Assembly: GCA_000751295.2 (NCBI GenBank)
Contig: CCMO02000001.1
Span: forward strand, 4,616,615-4,680,614
Length of the DNA: 64,000 bases
Source: a bacterium YEK0313
GTDB lineage: Bacteria; Pseudomonadota; Alphaproteobacteria; Rhizobiales; Phreatobacteraceae
Reading direction: 5' to 3'
The position numbers and the translations under genes were made by a program. Numbering within the stretch: the first letter of the stretch is position 1; each line of letters starts with the position of its first letter. This document shows positions 8,384 to 19,498 of the stretch, in pieces. The notes under the pieces were generated by a model. The model was given only the letters and a program-made list of their open reading frames with translations, was not told where the DNA came from and made no database searches.

Positions 8384-9559
8384 TCAGTCGCTGACGCTGC
8401 TCAGGCCGACATATTGCTCGGCGATCATCTTCTGCGCGGTGACGGAGCTCGCGACATGTTCGAGCTCGGCCATCTGCAGGCCGCGCTGGAACGGCGTGTG
8501 GTGGTCGAAGACGTGCAGGAGGTCGGTCAGCGAGATCGAGAAGCGGATGGTCTTCCAGACCCGGTCGATGCAGTCGGCCGTGTAGCGTTCGAGACCCTTG
8601 CGCGAGCCGGTGGAAAAGAAATCGCCCATGGCGCGGGCGAGCACGCGCACGTCGGCGACCGCCATGTTGAGGCCCTTGGCGCCGGCCGGCGGCACGATGT
8701 GCACGGCATCGCCCGCCAGGAACAGGCTGCCATACTGCATCGGCTGGGCGATATAGGCGCGCAGCCGCGCCACGTCGCGCTGGAAGATCTCGCCTTCCTG
8801 GATCTCGCTCCGGTCGGCGTCGAACATGCGGGTGTGCAACTCGTCCCAGAAGCGGGCATCCGACCAGTTGGCCGGCTCGTCGGCGGCCGGCACCTGCAGG
8901 TAGAGCCGCGAAATGCTCATCGAGCGCCGGCTGCACAGGGCGAAGCCGCGGTCGTGATTGCTGTAGGTCATGTCGGCGATCGGCGCCGCATGGGCGAGCA
9001 CGCCGAGCCAGGAAAAGTCGTAGGCGCGGCTGTAGGTTTCAATGACGCCCTCGGGCACGGCCGCACGGCTGACGCCGTGGAAGCCGTCGCAGCCGGCGAC
9101 GAGATCGCAGTCGAGCACCTTGTCGATGCCGCCCTGCCGGTAGTGGATGCGCGGCCGGGCGCCGTCGAGATCCTCGAGGCGCGTTACCTCGGCCTCGAAG
9201 ATCAGCGGCGCCCCGGCTTCCAGCCGGGCGGCGATCAGGTCCTTCACCACTTCGAGCTGGCCGTAGATCATCACGCTGCGGCCGGTCAGGGCGGGCAGGT
9301 CGAGATGGATGGTGCGGCCGCGGAAGCGCATGTCGAGCCCGTTGTCGATCATGCCTTCGCGGCGCATGCGTCCGTCGAGGCCGAGATCGGCGAGCGTGTC
9401 GACCGTGCCGGCCTCCAGCACGCCGGCGCGCACGCGCGCCTCGACGTGGGCGCGGCTGCGCGCCTCGAGAACCACCGCCTCGATGCCGCGCCGCGCCAGG
9501 AGATGGGCGAGAAACAAGCCCGCGGGCCCCGCTCCGACGATCCCGACCTGAGTCCGCAT
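8384..9559 (-). CDS. pobA: 4-Hydroxybenzoate 3-monooxygenase
   Basis: This FAD- and NAD(P)H-dependent hydroxylase converts 4-hydroxybenzoate to protocatechuate. The protein is 391 residues, matching PobA (~390). It shows the N-terminal dinucleotide motif GAGPAG, the family motif RVRAGVLEAGTVD, the DG motif CDLVAGCDGFHG and the second FAD motif LAGDAVHIVPPAGAKGLNMA. The start at 9559 gives MRTQVGIVGAGPAGL; an in-frame extension of 30 codons is not conserved. It ends two bases from the LysR stop (convergent). Its product is a possible substrate of the ring-cleavage dioxygenase at 4452, so the two enzymes could act in sequence. Confidence 0.93.
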   Translation of the reverse strand: MRTQVGIVGAGPAGLFLAHLLARRGIEAVVLEARSRAHVEARVRAGVLEAGTVDTLADLGLDGRMRREGMIDNGLDMRFRGRTIHLDLPALTGRSVMIYGQLEVVKDLIAARLEAGAPLIFEAEVTRLEDLDGARPRIHYRQGGIDKVLDCDLVAGCDGFHGVSRAAVPEGVIETYSRAYDFSWLGVLAHAAPIADMTYSNHDRGFALCSRRSMSISRLYLQVPAADEPANWSDARFWDELHTRMFDADRSEIQEGEIFQRDVARLRAYIAQPMQYGSLFLAGDAVHIVPPAGAKGLNMAVADVRVLARAMGDFFSTGSRKGLERYTADCIDRVWKTIRFSISLTDLLHVFDHHTPFQRGLQMAELEHVASSVTAQKMIAEQYVGLSSVSD

Positions 9560-9778
9560 GATCCTGTTCCTGCCTGCGACATCCGATGACACCGACGGTC
9601 GGCGCGCCGGACCGCCGAAGCCCCGCACGGTGCCGGGCGTAAACAGCACGATGCGGGATAACAGCGGCCATGGGCGCTGGCGACCGATGCGAGCTGGCCT
9701 GATAGCGCGGTGGAAACCGGTCCGGCCAACGCAAAAACCGCGCGACCTCCTTCCAATTCGCTTATCGGCCGCGCCGGC

Positions 9779-10672
9779 TCAGCCGAGCATGGTCGGCTTG
9801 ACCCACCAGTCCGGCGCCTCGGTGCGGATCGCCCGGGCCGCCGCTGCCGCGGCCCGGCAGCTGTCGTAGAGGCCGAAGACGGTCGCGCCCGACCCGGACA
9901 TGCGGGCAAGCCGGCAGCCCGTCGTGGCGCGGAGCCGCTCGAGCGCAAGGCCGATGGCCGGCGCCAGCGCCAGCGCCGGCGGCTCGAGGTCGTTGCGCGA
10001 GGCGGCCACCGCGGCGAGCAGCCTGTCGCGCGCGCTGCGTTCCGGCCCGAAAGGCGTCGCTTCGACGAGCAGCCCAGCCGGATCGGCGTCCCGCTCGCTG
10101 CCGGGCGCAAGACCGAGCTTGCCGAAGACCGCCGGAGTCGCGACCGCGATGCCGGGATTGACGAGCAGGGCCGGCAGGCGCGGCAGGGCGAGCACCGGGC
10201 CGAGCTCGGCGCCGGTGCCGCGCATCATGCGGGCCGTCGCGGCGACGCAGACCGGGACATCGGAGCCCGTCAGCCGGGCCGCCTCGGCGATACGCGGATC
10301 GTCGAGGCCAAGCCCCGCGGCGCGGGCGAGCAGCCGGAGCGCCGCCGCCGCATCCGAGGAGCCGCCGCCGAGCCCGGCGGCCACCGGCAGGCGCTTGATC
10401 AATGTGAAGGCGCCGCCCGGCAGGCCGGGCACGCGCGCGGCGAGCAGTGCCGCGGCCTTCAGGACGAGATTGTCGGCAGCGGGGCCGGCGGCCACGGCGC
10501 TGCGGCCGCGCACCGCCAGCCGATGGCCGGCCTCGCCGGGGACGAAGCTCAGCGCGTCGCCGCTGCGGGCGAAGACGACGAGGCTTTCGAGGTCGTGATA
10601 GCCGTCGGCCCGCCGGCGCCGCACGGCGAGCGTCAGGTTCACCTTCGCGGGGGCATGCTCGACGAGGGCCAT
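9779..10672 (-). CDS. ispE: 4-Diphosphocytidyl-2-C-methyl-D-erythritol kinase
   Basis: This is the ATP-dependent GHMP kinase of the methylerythritol-phosphate isoprenoid pathway, 297 residues. The N-terminal APAKVNLTLAV, the central glycine-rich phosphate loop PVAAGLGGGSSDAAAAL and the C-terminal RMSGSGATVFGLY are all diagnostic. It follows the TPR protein by 54 bases on the same strand. This neighbourhood is common in Hyphomicrobiales. Confidence 0.95.
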   Translation of the reverse strand: MALVEHAPAKVNLTLAVRRRRADGYHDLESLVVFARSGDALSFVPGEAGHRLAVRGRSAVAAGPAADNLVLKAAALLAARVPGLPGGAFTLIKRLPVAAGLGGGSSDAAAALRLLARAAGLGLDDPRIAEAARLTGSDVPVCVAATARMMRGTGAELGPVLALPRLPALLVNPGIAVATPAVFGKLGLAPGSERDADPAGLLVEATPFGPERSARDRLLAAVAASRNDLEPPALALAPAIGLALERLRATTGCRLARMSGSGATVFGLYDSCRAAAAAARAIRTEAPDWWVKPTMLG

Positions 10673-10726
10673 GGCGGCGGCAGGATGCGCGAGCCGGCCC
10701 GCGCGAACGGGCCGGACGGGCGCCGG

Positions 10727-12520
10727 TCAGTTCTGCGAGGGCTGGGTCTGCGCCGCCTGGCCGGTGGTGCGCGGTGCCGCTGCGGCATCGTCGGTCAGGC
10801 CATTGGCGATCTTGCTGAGGATGCGCGGCAGGTCGTCCTTTTCAGGCTGCAGGTCGCGCGCATGGTTCCACTGGAAATGCGCCTCGATCTGCCGGCCGAC
10901 GCGCCAATAGGCATCGCCCAGATGGTCGTTGATGACCGGGTCCTCGGGCTTCAGCTCGATGGCGCGCTCGAGTTCGGTCACCGCCTCCTCGAACTTGCCC
11001 ATGCGGTAATAGGCCCAGCCGAGGCTGTCGACGATATAGCCGTCCTCCGGCGTCAGCTCGACGGCGCGGCGCACCAGGCGCAGGCCCTCGTCGAGATTGA
11101 TGCCCTGGTCGACCCAGGAATAGCCGAGATAGTTGAGCACCTGCGCGCGGCCGCGGGCATTGCCCTCCGGCACCAGCTCCAGCGCCCGCTTCAGGTCGGC
11201 CTCGGCCTTGGCCCATTGCTGCGACCGCTCGTAGGAAATGCCGCGGAAGTAGAAATAGATCCAGTGCTGGCGATCCGGATTGGCGATGAGCGCGATCGCC
11301 TTGCTGTAGGTCTCCGCCGCCTCGGCGAACATCTTGCGCGAGCGCTGGATATTGCCGAGCGCCTGCAGCGCCTCCAGGTCGTCGGGCTTGCGGGTGATCA
11401 GTTCCTGCAGGACCTTGCGGGCATCCTCGCTCTTGTCCATCAGATCGAGATTCAGCGCGCGCTGGATCTGGGCGTTGCGATAGAGCGGCGAGGCCTGCGG
11501 CATCTGGTCGTAGACCGCGATGGCGCGCTGCGGCAGCTTCAGGAACTCGTAGAGATCGGCGAGCGACAGGATCGCCAGCTCGTGATCGGGATCGAGCCAG
11601 CGGGCGAGCTGCAGATAGATGAGCGCGAGGTCCTCGCCGCCCTGGCGCGACAGGGCCGAGCCGAGGCCGTAGAGCAGTTCCGCAGCGCCGCCCTGGGCAT
11701 TGCGCACCAGCGGCTGCAGCGGCTGGTTGTCGCGCAGCCGGCGTTCGGCATCGACGATCAAGGGATGGTTCGGCACCACCTTGTCGAAGGCGGAATAGAC
11801 CTGGCGCGCCGCATCGGCGCCGCGCGCCCGCGCCGACCAGCGGCCATAGGCGTCGGCGATGCGCAGAATGGTCGGATCCTGCTTGTAGGCCTCCTCCAGG
11901 CGCTTGCCCGCATCGGCGCGGCGGCCGGCAACGTCGAGGATCAGGCCGGCATGGAACTGCTTGAAGAGCTGGAACCAGTCGGCGCCCGACAGGCGGTCGA
12001 CCGCGGCGACGCCGGCCGAGACGTCTCCCGAGCCGAGATAGGCCCAGCCGGTCAGCAGGGCCGAGGTCAGGTCGGCACTGGCCCGGGGCGGCGCGCTCAG
12101 ATGCGAGCGGGCGGTCTGGAACTGGCGGGCCTTCATGGCGCGCACGGCCAGCGCCAGGCGCGCCAGCCGGTGGGTGCGGTCGACCTGGATCAGCCGCTCG
12201 GCGAGCGGCATCGCCTCCTCGACATTGCCGTCGGCGAGCGTGGTGATGAAGGCCCGTTCGAGGATCTCGGCATTGCGCGGATCCTGGCGCAGCGCGGCGC
12301 GCCAGTAGACCGAGGCGGCGGAGGTGTCGCGCACGGTCGCGGCGAGCCGCGCGGCGAGAACATTGCCATAGACGGTCACCCGCAGGGCGTCGCGGAACGA
12401 CGGGGTCGCGCCGAGCGGCTGCATGATATTGTTGGCGCTGCGCGCCTCGCCAACCGATGCTGAAACCGCTGCCACGCCCGCGGCGAGCACGAGCGCTCGA
12501 AACACAGTTCTCAAGGTCAC
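10727..12520 (-). CDS. Exported tetratricopeptide-repeat protein
   Basis: This protein of 597 residues has an N-terminal export signal (GTG start, VTLRTVFRALVLAAGVAAVSA) and a body made of TPR units. Clear units include the C-terminal ones (RAQVLNYLGYSWVDQGINLDEGLRLVRRAVELTPEDG and the following AYYRMGKFEEAVTELERAIELKPEDP). Such proteins scaffold envelope complexes; no partner is identifiable here. The frame is open 86 codons further upstream, but the GTG is chosen because the signal peptide starts there and GAGAGAG lies just before it. ispE is directly downstream. Confidence 0.85.
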   Translation of the reverse strand: MTLRTVFRALVLAAGVAAVSASVGEARSANNIMQPLGATPSFRDALRVTVYGNVLAARLAATVRDTSAASVYWRAALRQDPRNAEILERAFITTLADGNVEEAMPLAERLIQVDRTHRLARLALAVRAMKARQFQTARSHLSAPPRASADLTSALLTGWAYLGSGDVSAGVAAVDRLSGADWFQLFKQFHAGLILDVAGRRADAGKRLEEAYKQDPTILRIADAYGRWSARARGADAARQVYSAFDKVVPNHPLIVDAERRLRDNQPLQPLVRNAQGGAAELLYGLGSALSRQGGEDLALIYLQLARWLDPDHELAILSLADLYEFLKLPQRAIAVYDQMPQASPLYRNAQIQRALNLDLMDKSEDARKVLQELITRKPDDLEALQALGNIQRSRKMFAEAAETYSKAIALIANPDRQHWIYFYFRGISYERSQQWAKAEADLKRALELVPEGNARGRAQVLNYLGYSWVDQGINLDEGLRLVRRAVELTPEDGYIVDSLGWAYYRMGKFEEAVTELERAIELKPEDPVINDHLGDAYWRVGRQIEAHFQWNHARDLQPEKDDLPRILSKIANGLTDDAAAAPRTTGQAAQTQPSQN

Positions 12521-12776
12521 TATCGCTCTCTCGTCGTCCCGACCGGGAGGGCCGCGCGGCAGTGGAAGACAGGGCAGCCGGCGCAGCCGTTGATCGCACC
12601 ACAATGCCTTAGTTAGGCACCGATCCGCAAGGCGACCATGGTGCCGGACTGCGGCGAGGCCAAGGCGAAAGCGGCCGATCGCGACGGCAAAATGACGTGA
12701 TGCCCTGGGCTTGGGGCGCTTGAACCCCGCGCGACAAGCCGCTAGCACGGCCGGGTTCCTCCGGATCCCGAACACC

Positions 12777-13703
12777 ATGGCCCCAGCCCCCGCCTCGCCC
12801 GCCGACGAGCTTCTGACCGTCCGAGACCTCCTGCGCTATGCGGTCAGCCGATTCGCGGCGGCCAGGCTGACCTACGGGCACGGCACCGAAACTGCCCTCG
12901 ACGAGGCCGCCTTCCTGATCCTGGAGAGCCTGTCGCTGCCGATCGACGATCTCGGCCCCTGGCTGGAGGCCCGGCTGACGCGGACCGAACGCGAAAAGCT
13001 CGTCGCGCTGATCGAAGCGCGCGTCACGACGCGCAAGCCCGCGCCCTATCTCGTCGGCAAGGCCTATATCCAGGGCATCGGCTTCCGCGTCGACGAGCGC
13101 GTGATCGTGCCCCGCTCCTATCTCGGCGAGATCCTGACGACCGGCGCGCTCGGGCCCGACGGCCTCGGCCTGATCGCCGATCCCATGGCGGTCGAGACGG
13201 CGCTCGACCTCTGCACCGGCTCCGGCTGCCTCGCCATTCTCGCCGCCATGGCCTTCCCAGCGGCGGCGGTCGACGCGGTAGACCTCTCGGCCGACGCCCT
13301 GGAGGTGGCAAAGCTCAATGTCGCCGATCATGAAGCCGAAGATCACGTGCGGCTCGTCCAGGGCGACCTGTTCGCCCCGCTCGGCAACCGCCGCTACGAC
13401 CTGATCATCACCAATCCGCCCTATGTCGCCGCGGCCGAGGTTGCCGCCTTCCCGCCGGAATATCAGCGCGAGCCGGAAATGGCGCATCTGGGCGGAGCCG
13501 ACGGCCTCGACATCGTCAGGCGCATCCTGGCCGAGGCGGGCGAGCACCTCACCGCCGACGGCGGCCTCCTGTGCGAGATCGGCACCGGCCACGAGATCCT
13601 GGAAGCGGAGTTCCCGCACCTGCCGTTTTTCTGGCTCGACACGGCGGCGAGCGAGAGCGAGGTGTTCTGGCTGAGCGCCGAGGCCTTGGCACAGCGGGGC
13701 TGA
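12777..13703 (+). CDS. prmB: 50S ribosomal protein L3 glutamine N5-methyltransferase
   Basis: This SAM-dependent methyltransferase modifies a glutamine of ribosomal protein L3. It has 308 residues from MAPAPASPADELL. The N-terminal helical domain contains the PrmB-like YGHGTETALDEAAFLIL; the SAM domain shows ALDLCTGSGCLAIL, and the catalytic motif is NPPYV. The region PEYQREPEMAHLGGADGLDIVRRIL is typical of PrmB rather than PrmC. It diverges from the TPR protein. An ATG 22 codons upstream is possible but the added residues are not conserved in style. Confidence 0.92.
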   Translation: MAPAPASPADELLTVRDLLRYAVSRFAAARLTYGHGTETALDEAAFLILESLSLPIDDLGPWLEARLTRTEREKLVALIEARVTTRKPAPYLVGKAYIQGIGFRVDERVIVPRSYLGEILTTGALGPDGLGLIADPMAVETALDLCTGSGCLAILAAMAFPAAAVDAVDLSADALEVAKLNVADHEAEDHVRLVQGDLFAPLGNRRYDLIITNPPYVAAAEVAAFPPEYQREPEMAHLGGADGLDIVRRILAEAGEHLTADGGLLCEIGTGHEILEAEFPHLPFFWLDTAASESEVFWLSAEALAQRG

Positions 13704-13739
13704 GACGTCGGCCAACGGATTACCGGCGCGGGACGTCGG

Positions 13740-14231
13740 CTATCCGGCGAGCCGGGCAAGGCCCTCCCCCTCCAGGCGGTAGAAGACCGCCGGCCGCACC
13801 GTCATGCCGAGCCGCTCGTAGAGGCGCATGGCACCGGCATTGTGCGGCTCGGCCGTCAGGTCGATGCGGCCGATGCCGTTGTCGCGGGCGAAGCGGGCGA
13901 GAAAGCGCATCAGGGCGTCGCCCAGGCCAAGATTGCGCGCCTCTGGCATGACGAACAGATCTTTCAGGAAAATCAAGCCATTGAGCCGTCGGCCGGGATG
14001 GATCACGGCAAAGACGGCAAACCCCGTGGGCTGGCCGTCGCGGCGCGCCAGCGCGAATTGGGTACCGAAGCGGCGGTCGCGCTCGATGCGGCGGAGAAGG
14101 TCGGTGACCTCCTCCACCGTATTCGGCGCGAGCGCCGGGTTGTAGTGCCGGTCCATCGCCTGGTTGACGAGGGCGATATCGGCATGGTCCTCGGGACCGG
14201 CGAGGCGAATGTCGAAAGCCGCACCGGTCAT
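13740..14231 (-). CDS. GNAT-family N-acetyltransferase
   Basis: This is a 163-residue acetyl-CoA-dependent acyltransferase, MTGAAFDIRLAGPEDHADIALV. The GNAT core is visible as LKDLFVMPEARNLGLGDALMRFLARFARDNG (acetyl-CoA loop) and NAGAMRLYERLGM near the C terminus. The acceptor is unknown. Its start is 10 bases after the ettA stop on the same strand, suggesting co-transcription. Confidence 0.88.
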   Translation of the reverse strand: MTGAAFDIRLAGPEDHADIALVNQAMDRHYNPALAPNTVEEVTDLLRRIERDRRFGTQFALARRDGQPTGFAVFAVIHPGRRLNGLIFLKDLFVMPEARNLGLGDALMRFLARFARDNGIGRIDLTAEPHNAGAMRLYERLGMTVRPAVFYRLEGEGLARLAG

Positions 14232-14241
14232 GGCCGCTCCT

Positions 14242-15894
<1,653 letters not shown>

Positions 15895-16073
15895 GGGATC
15901 TGAGGTCCTGTCGGGCTCGAGCGGTTCGGGGAGTTTGGGGCGCAGATAACGTCACCACCTGCCAGGGTGCAAGCCGCGACCGGAAATTTCCCGATATGAC
16001 GTGACGAAACGACAAGGCAACAATAAGCAGGAATATGACCGAACTAGGTGATTCAGCAGCCAGGAGATGCGCC

Positions 16074-16514
16074 ATGCGCCCCATTCGCCTCGTCCTGATG
16101 GCTCTTGCAGCCCAATTCGCTCTGCTCGGCATCGCAGCTCCCGATGCGCATGCCCAGAAGCGTTCCGGCGCCGAACGCCAGGAGCAGCGGGCCCCCTCGC
16201 CGCCGCCGATCGGCGGCCGCTATCGCGTCGAGGGCCGCAATGCCGACGGCTCGACCTATTCCGGCGTCGCCGAGATCTCCGGCACCGCGGGCGGCAACTG
16301 CGTCATTCGCTGGGCCATCGTCGACACGCCGGCGAGCCAGGGCTTCTGCATGCGCCAGGGCGAGGTCTTCGCGGCCGCCTACCGCCTGAACAACCAGCTG
16401 GGCCTGACGGTGTATCGGGTCGATCGCGGCGGCGTGCTCGACGGCACCTGGAGCATTGCCGGTCAGGAACGGGTCGGCCGGGAACGCCTCGTGCCGATGC
16501 GCCAGACCCCCTAG
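16074..16514 (+). CDS. Small exported protein of unknown function
   Basis: This predicted periplasmic protein has 146 residues. It begins with a classical signal peptide (MRPIRLVLMALAAQFALLGIAAPDAHA), followed by a proline/charged linker and a compact domain containing GGRYRVEGRNADGSTYSGVAEI and TVYRVDRGGVLDGTWSI, which reads like a repeat-strand beta fold with two cysteines (GGNCVIRW, GFCMRQG). ATG 16074 is chosen over one 13 codons upstream because AGGAG lies just ahead of it. No specific function is recognised. Confidence 0.75.
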   Translation: MRPIRLVLMALAAQFALLGIAAPDAHAQKRSGAERQEQRAPSPPPIGGRYRVEGRNADGSTYSGVAEISGTAGGNCVIRWAIVDTPASQGFCMRQGEVFAAAYRLNNQLGLTVYRVDRGGVLDGTWSIAGQERVGRERLVPMRQTP

Positions 16515-16568
16515 CGCGGCAGCGGCCCCGTCAGAGCACCGCCCCCTTCTAGCGATCGGAACCGCGCC

Positions 16569-17843
16569 ATGGCCCACCCGGACGAAACCCCGCCCGCCAT
16601 CGGCCCCGGCCGGACGCGCCAGACCGAGATCTACCTGCGCGGCCTCGGCGGCGGACTGCCGAAAGTGCCGGTCGCGCCGGCGGCGCTCGAGGAGGCGGCC
16701 GGTCGCGCCATGACGCGCAACGCCTTCGGCTATGTCGCCGGCGGCGCCGGCATGGAGCGGACCATGGCGGCCAACCGCGCCGCCTTCGACCGGCACGCCA
16801 TCGTGCCGCGCATGCTGGCCGATGCCTCCCGCCGCGACCTCGGCGTGACGCTGTTCGGGCGGCCGCACAAGCTGCCTTTCCTGCTCGCGCCGATCGGGGT
16901 GCTGGAAATGGCTCACCGCGAGGCCGAGCGGGCGGTGGCCCGCGCGGCGCGGTCCGAGAGCGTCGGCATGGTCTTTTCCAACCAGGCCTCGGTGGCCATG
17001 GAAGAGGTCGCCGGCTTGCTCGGCGACACGCCGCGCTGGTTCCAGCTCTACTGGAGCACCGACGACGAGCTGACCCGCTCGCTGGTCAAGCGGGCCGAAG
17101 CCGCCGGCTGCGAGGCCATCGTGCTGACCCTCGACACCACCATTCTCGGCTGGCGGCCGCGCGACCTCGACCTTGCCTCCCTGCCCTTCCTGCGCGGCCA
17201 GGGGCTTGCCCAATATCTGACCGACCCGGTGTTCCTGAAGGCCCTGCCGGCCAAGCCGCCGGCATCGCCGATCAAGCCTTCCGGCCTCGACCTCGTCACC
17301 GCCCTGATCGACCTCAGCTCCGCGGCGCGCCGCTTCGGCCTCAGCCTGTCGACGGCCCGCGCGGCGGTCGCCCGCTTCACCGCGATCTATTCGCGGCCGG
17401 ATCTCGTCTGGGACGACGTGTCCAGGCTGAAGGAGATGACGCGCCTGCCGGTGGTCCTGAAGGGCATTCAGAGCGCCGCCGACGCGAGCGAAGCGGTCCG
17501 CCGCGGGGTCGACGGCATCGTCGTCTCCAATCACGGCGGCCGGCAGGTCGACGGCGCCATCGGCTCGCTCGATGCCCTGCCCGCCGTGGTCGCGGCTGCC
17601 GGAACCACGCCGGTCCTCTTCGATTCCGGCGTCAGGTCGGGCGCCGACATGTTCAAGGCGCTGGCGCTCGGCGCGCGCGCCGTCCTGCTCGGCCGGCCCT
17701 ATGTCTACGGCCTGGCGGTGGCGGGCCAGCAGGGGGTCGCCGAGGTGATCCGCAACATGGAAGCCGAGTTCGACATCACCATGGCGCTGACCGGCTGCCG
17801 GACGATCGCCGATGTCGCCGGCGCGGAAATGACCGGCCGCTGA
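16569..17843 (+). CDS. FMN-dependent alpha-hydroxy-acid dehydrogenase / lactate oxidase family
   Basis: This is a flavin enzyme of the LldD/lactate 2-monooxygenase family, 424 residues. The active-site signature SNHGGRQVDG (FMN binding and catalytic His) is intact, and conserved strands are seen in PFLLAPIGVLEM, FQLYWSTDDELT and PVVLKGIQSAADA. Closest in style to lactate 2-monooxygenase-type proteins because of the N-terminal RQTEIYLRGL segment. The substrate 2-hydroxy acid is not determinable. It is 54 bases downstream of the small exported protein. Confidence 0.88.
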   Translation: MAHPDETPPAIGPGRTRQTEIYLRGLGGGLPKVPVAPAALEEAAGRAMTRNAFGYVAGGAGMERTMAANRAAFDRHAIVPRMLADASRRDLGVTLFGRPHKLPFLLAPIGVLEMAHREAERAVARAARSESVGMVFSNQASVAMEEVAGLLGDTPRWFQLYWSTDDELTRSLVKRAEAAGCEAIVLTLDTTILGWRPRDLDLASLPFLRGQGLAQYLTDPVFLKALPAKPPASPIKPSGLDLVTALIDLSSAARRFGLSLSTARAAVARFTAIYSRPDLVWDDVSRLKEMTRLPVVLKGIQSAADASEAVRRGVDGIVVSNHGGRQVDGAIGSLDALPAVVAAAGTTPVLFDSGVRSGADMFKALALGARAVLLGRPYVYGLAVAGQQGVAEVIRNMEAEFDITMALTGCRTIADVAGAEMTGR

Positions 17844-17849
17844 CCGCGG

Positions 17850-18608
17850 TCAGGTCAGGAAATACCAGGCCGAGAGGGCAAGTCCGCTGCCGATGACCAA
17901 GGCCCGGACATGGCTTTCGGCCACCCGCCGCGCCGCCACCACGCCGATCCAGCCGCCGGCAATGCTGGCCGCTGCAATCAGCAGGCTGATCTCATAGCGC
18001 ACGATGCCGGAGGCGATGAACACCACGACGGCGATCAGCTGCAGGACGATCGACATCAGGTTCTTGGCGGCATTGATCGCGTGATAGTCGGAATCCTCGG
18101 TCAGCGACAGCGAGGCGAGCATCATCACCCCCATGCCCGCGCCGAAATAGCCGCCATAGACCGAGACGAGGCCCTGAACCGGCACGGCGAGCCCAAGGCC
18201 GCCGCGGCGCTGGCCGGCCGCGGCCATGCGCTGCACGGCCTTCTGGATCAGGGGCGCTGCCGCGAACAGCATGGTGGCCGCGAGCAGCAGCCAGGGCACC
18301 AGGGCGCGGAACGCCTGGTCGCCCGAGCGGAGCAGCAGGAAGGCGCCGGCCGCGCCGCCGAGCGCCGAAATGGCGCAGAGCGGCAGGAGCCGCCGCAGCG
18401 CAGCCAGGACCTCGCGCCGATAGGCGACCGTCGAGGCGACCGAGCCGACGACGACCGCGGCGGCGCTGGTCGCATTGGCCGCGACCGGCGGCACACCCAC
18501 GGCCATCAGGGCCGAGAAGGTGAAGATGGTGCCGCCGCCGGCAATGGCATTGAGGGTACCGGCGGCAAAACCGGCAAAGGCGAGAAGGGTGATATCGAAA
18601 GGCGTCAT
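17850..18608 (-). CDS. TauE/SafE-family (TSUP) membrane exporter
   Basis: This is a multi-pass inner-membrane protein of 252 residues in the TSUP family, which exports sulfite or organosulfur anions or other small anions. It shows the N-terminal half-repeat FAGFAAGTLNAIAGGGTIFTFSAL and the C-terminal half-repeat GLVSVYGGYFGAGMGVMMLASLSL. The start at 18608 gives MTPFDITLLAFAG; the frame extends upstream only through non-hydrophobic sequence. It lies 74 bases downstream of an AraC regulator on the same strand. Confidence 0.9.
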   Translation of the reverse strand: MTPFDITLLAFAGFAAGTLNAIAGGGTIFTFSALMAVGVPPVAANATSAAAVVVGSVASTVAYRREVLAALRRLLPLCAISALGGAAGAFLLLRSGDQAFRALVPWLLLAATMLFAAAPLIQKAVQRMAAAGQRRGGLGLAVPVQGLVSVYGGYFGAGMGVMMLASLSLTEDSDYHAINAAKNLMSIVLQLIAVVVFIASGIVRYEISLLIAAASIAGGWIGVVAARRVAESHVRALVIGSGLALSAWYFLT

Positions 18609-18682
18609 GGTCGGCTCCGGGCGGCGATCAACCACCCCGGACGGCTCGGCCGATAGAACGAAAGTGACCTCTTGCGCGCCGG

Positions 18683-19417
18683 TCAGAAGCCGCCATGCGC
18701 GGCGCGGAACTGGCCGGGCGTCGCGCCGAACAGCTTCAGGAAGGTGCGGCCGAAATGGCTCTGGTCGCTGAAGCCGGCAGCATAGGCGACGTCGCTGACC
18801 GGTTCTCCCGCGCGCAGGAGCCGGCGCCCGAGATTGAGCCGGTCGTTGATGCGCCAGGCATGCGGCGTCATGCCGATTTCGCGCGAAAAGGCCCGAATGA
18901 ACCCTTCGCGGCTGAGCCCCGCCGTCTCCGCGGCCTCGCTGATCCGCCTGTGGCCCGCAACCGCGCCGATCAGCCGGCCGGCGGCGGCGGGCTGCGCCGG
19001 CTGCCGGTGCCAACTGGGCTTTGCGAGGAAGGCGACGAGCCCGGCGGCAACATCGGCCGGCCGCATCTCGCGCAATTCCGGCGCGGCGGCGAAGAGATAG
19101 TCGGATGCGGCGAGATGCAGTCGCAGGGCCTCGGGCAGCGCCGAAGGCGCCAGATAGAATTCGACCGAGCGGATATGCTCGCCGAGCGTCGGCTGCGCAT
19201 GATGCGGCCGACCGGCCGGCACGACCAGGATTTCGCCGGGCCGGAGCGTCACCGCCCGGCGGCCGATGAGATAGTCGCGCGCGCCGTTCCAGATGACCGA
19301 GACCTGCGCTTCCTCGTGATAGTGCAGATCGAGGCCACAGGGCCTGCGGCCGTGCCAGTCGGCCCCTTCGAGCAGGGCGTCGTCACCGGCATAGTCGTAG
19401 CGCAGATTGTTGGACAT
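18683..19417 (-). CDS. AraC-family transcriptional regulator
   Basis: This regulator has 244 residues with an N-terminal cupin-like sensor (LHYHEEAQVSVIWNGARDYLIGRRAVTLRPGEILVVPAGRPH) and a C-terminal double HTH (ISEAAETAGLSREGFIRAFSREIGMTPHAW, then VSDVAYAAGFSDQSHFGRTFLKLFGATPGQFR). It directly precedes the TauE-type exporter, so control of that gene is the simplest inference. The ligand is unknown. Confidence 0.9.
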   Translation of the reverse strand: MSNNLRYDYAGDDALLEGADWHGRRPCGLDLHYHEEAQVSVIWNGARDYLIGRRAVTLRPGEILVVPAGRPHHAQPTLGEHIRSVEFYLAPSALPEALRLHLAASDYLFAAAPELREMRPADVAAGLVAFLAKPSWHRQPAQPAAAGRLIGAVAGHRRISEAAETAGLSREGFIRAFSREIGMTPHAWRINDRLNLGRRLLRAGEPVSDVAYAAGFSDQSHFGRTFLKLFGATPGQFRAAHGGF

Positions 19418-19498
19418 GGTGGGGCGGCAGGCTGGCTTTGGCCCCTCACCTATCGCCGGCCGGCCCGCTTGGCCAGCCTTGGCTGCCCTGCGCCGGGC

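Noticed and set aside
9710..12463. 917-codon open frame on the plus strand opposite ispE and the TPR gene
   Set aside because: Its protein is Arg/Gly/Ala/His-rich without domains and is the antisense shadow of two well-supported genes; long antisense frames are expected at this GC content.
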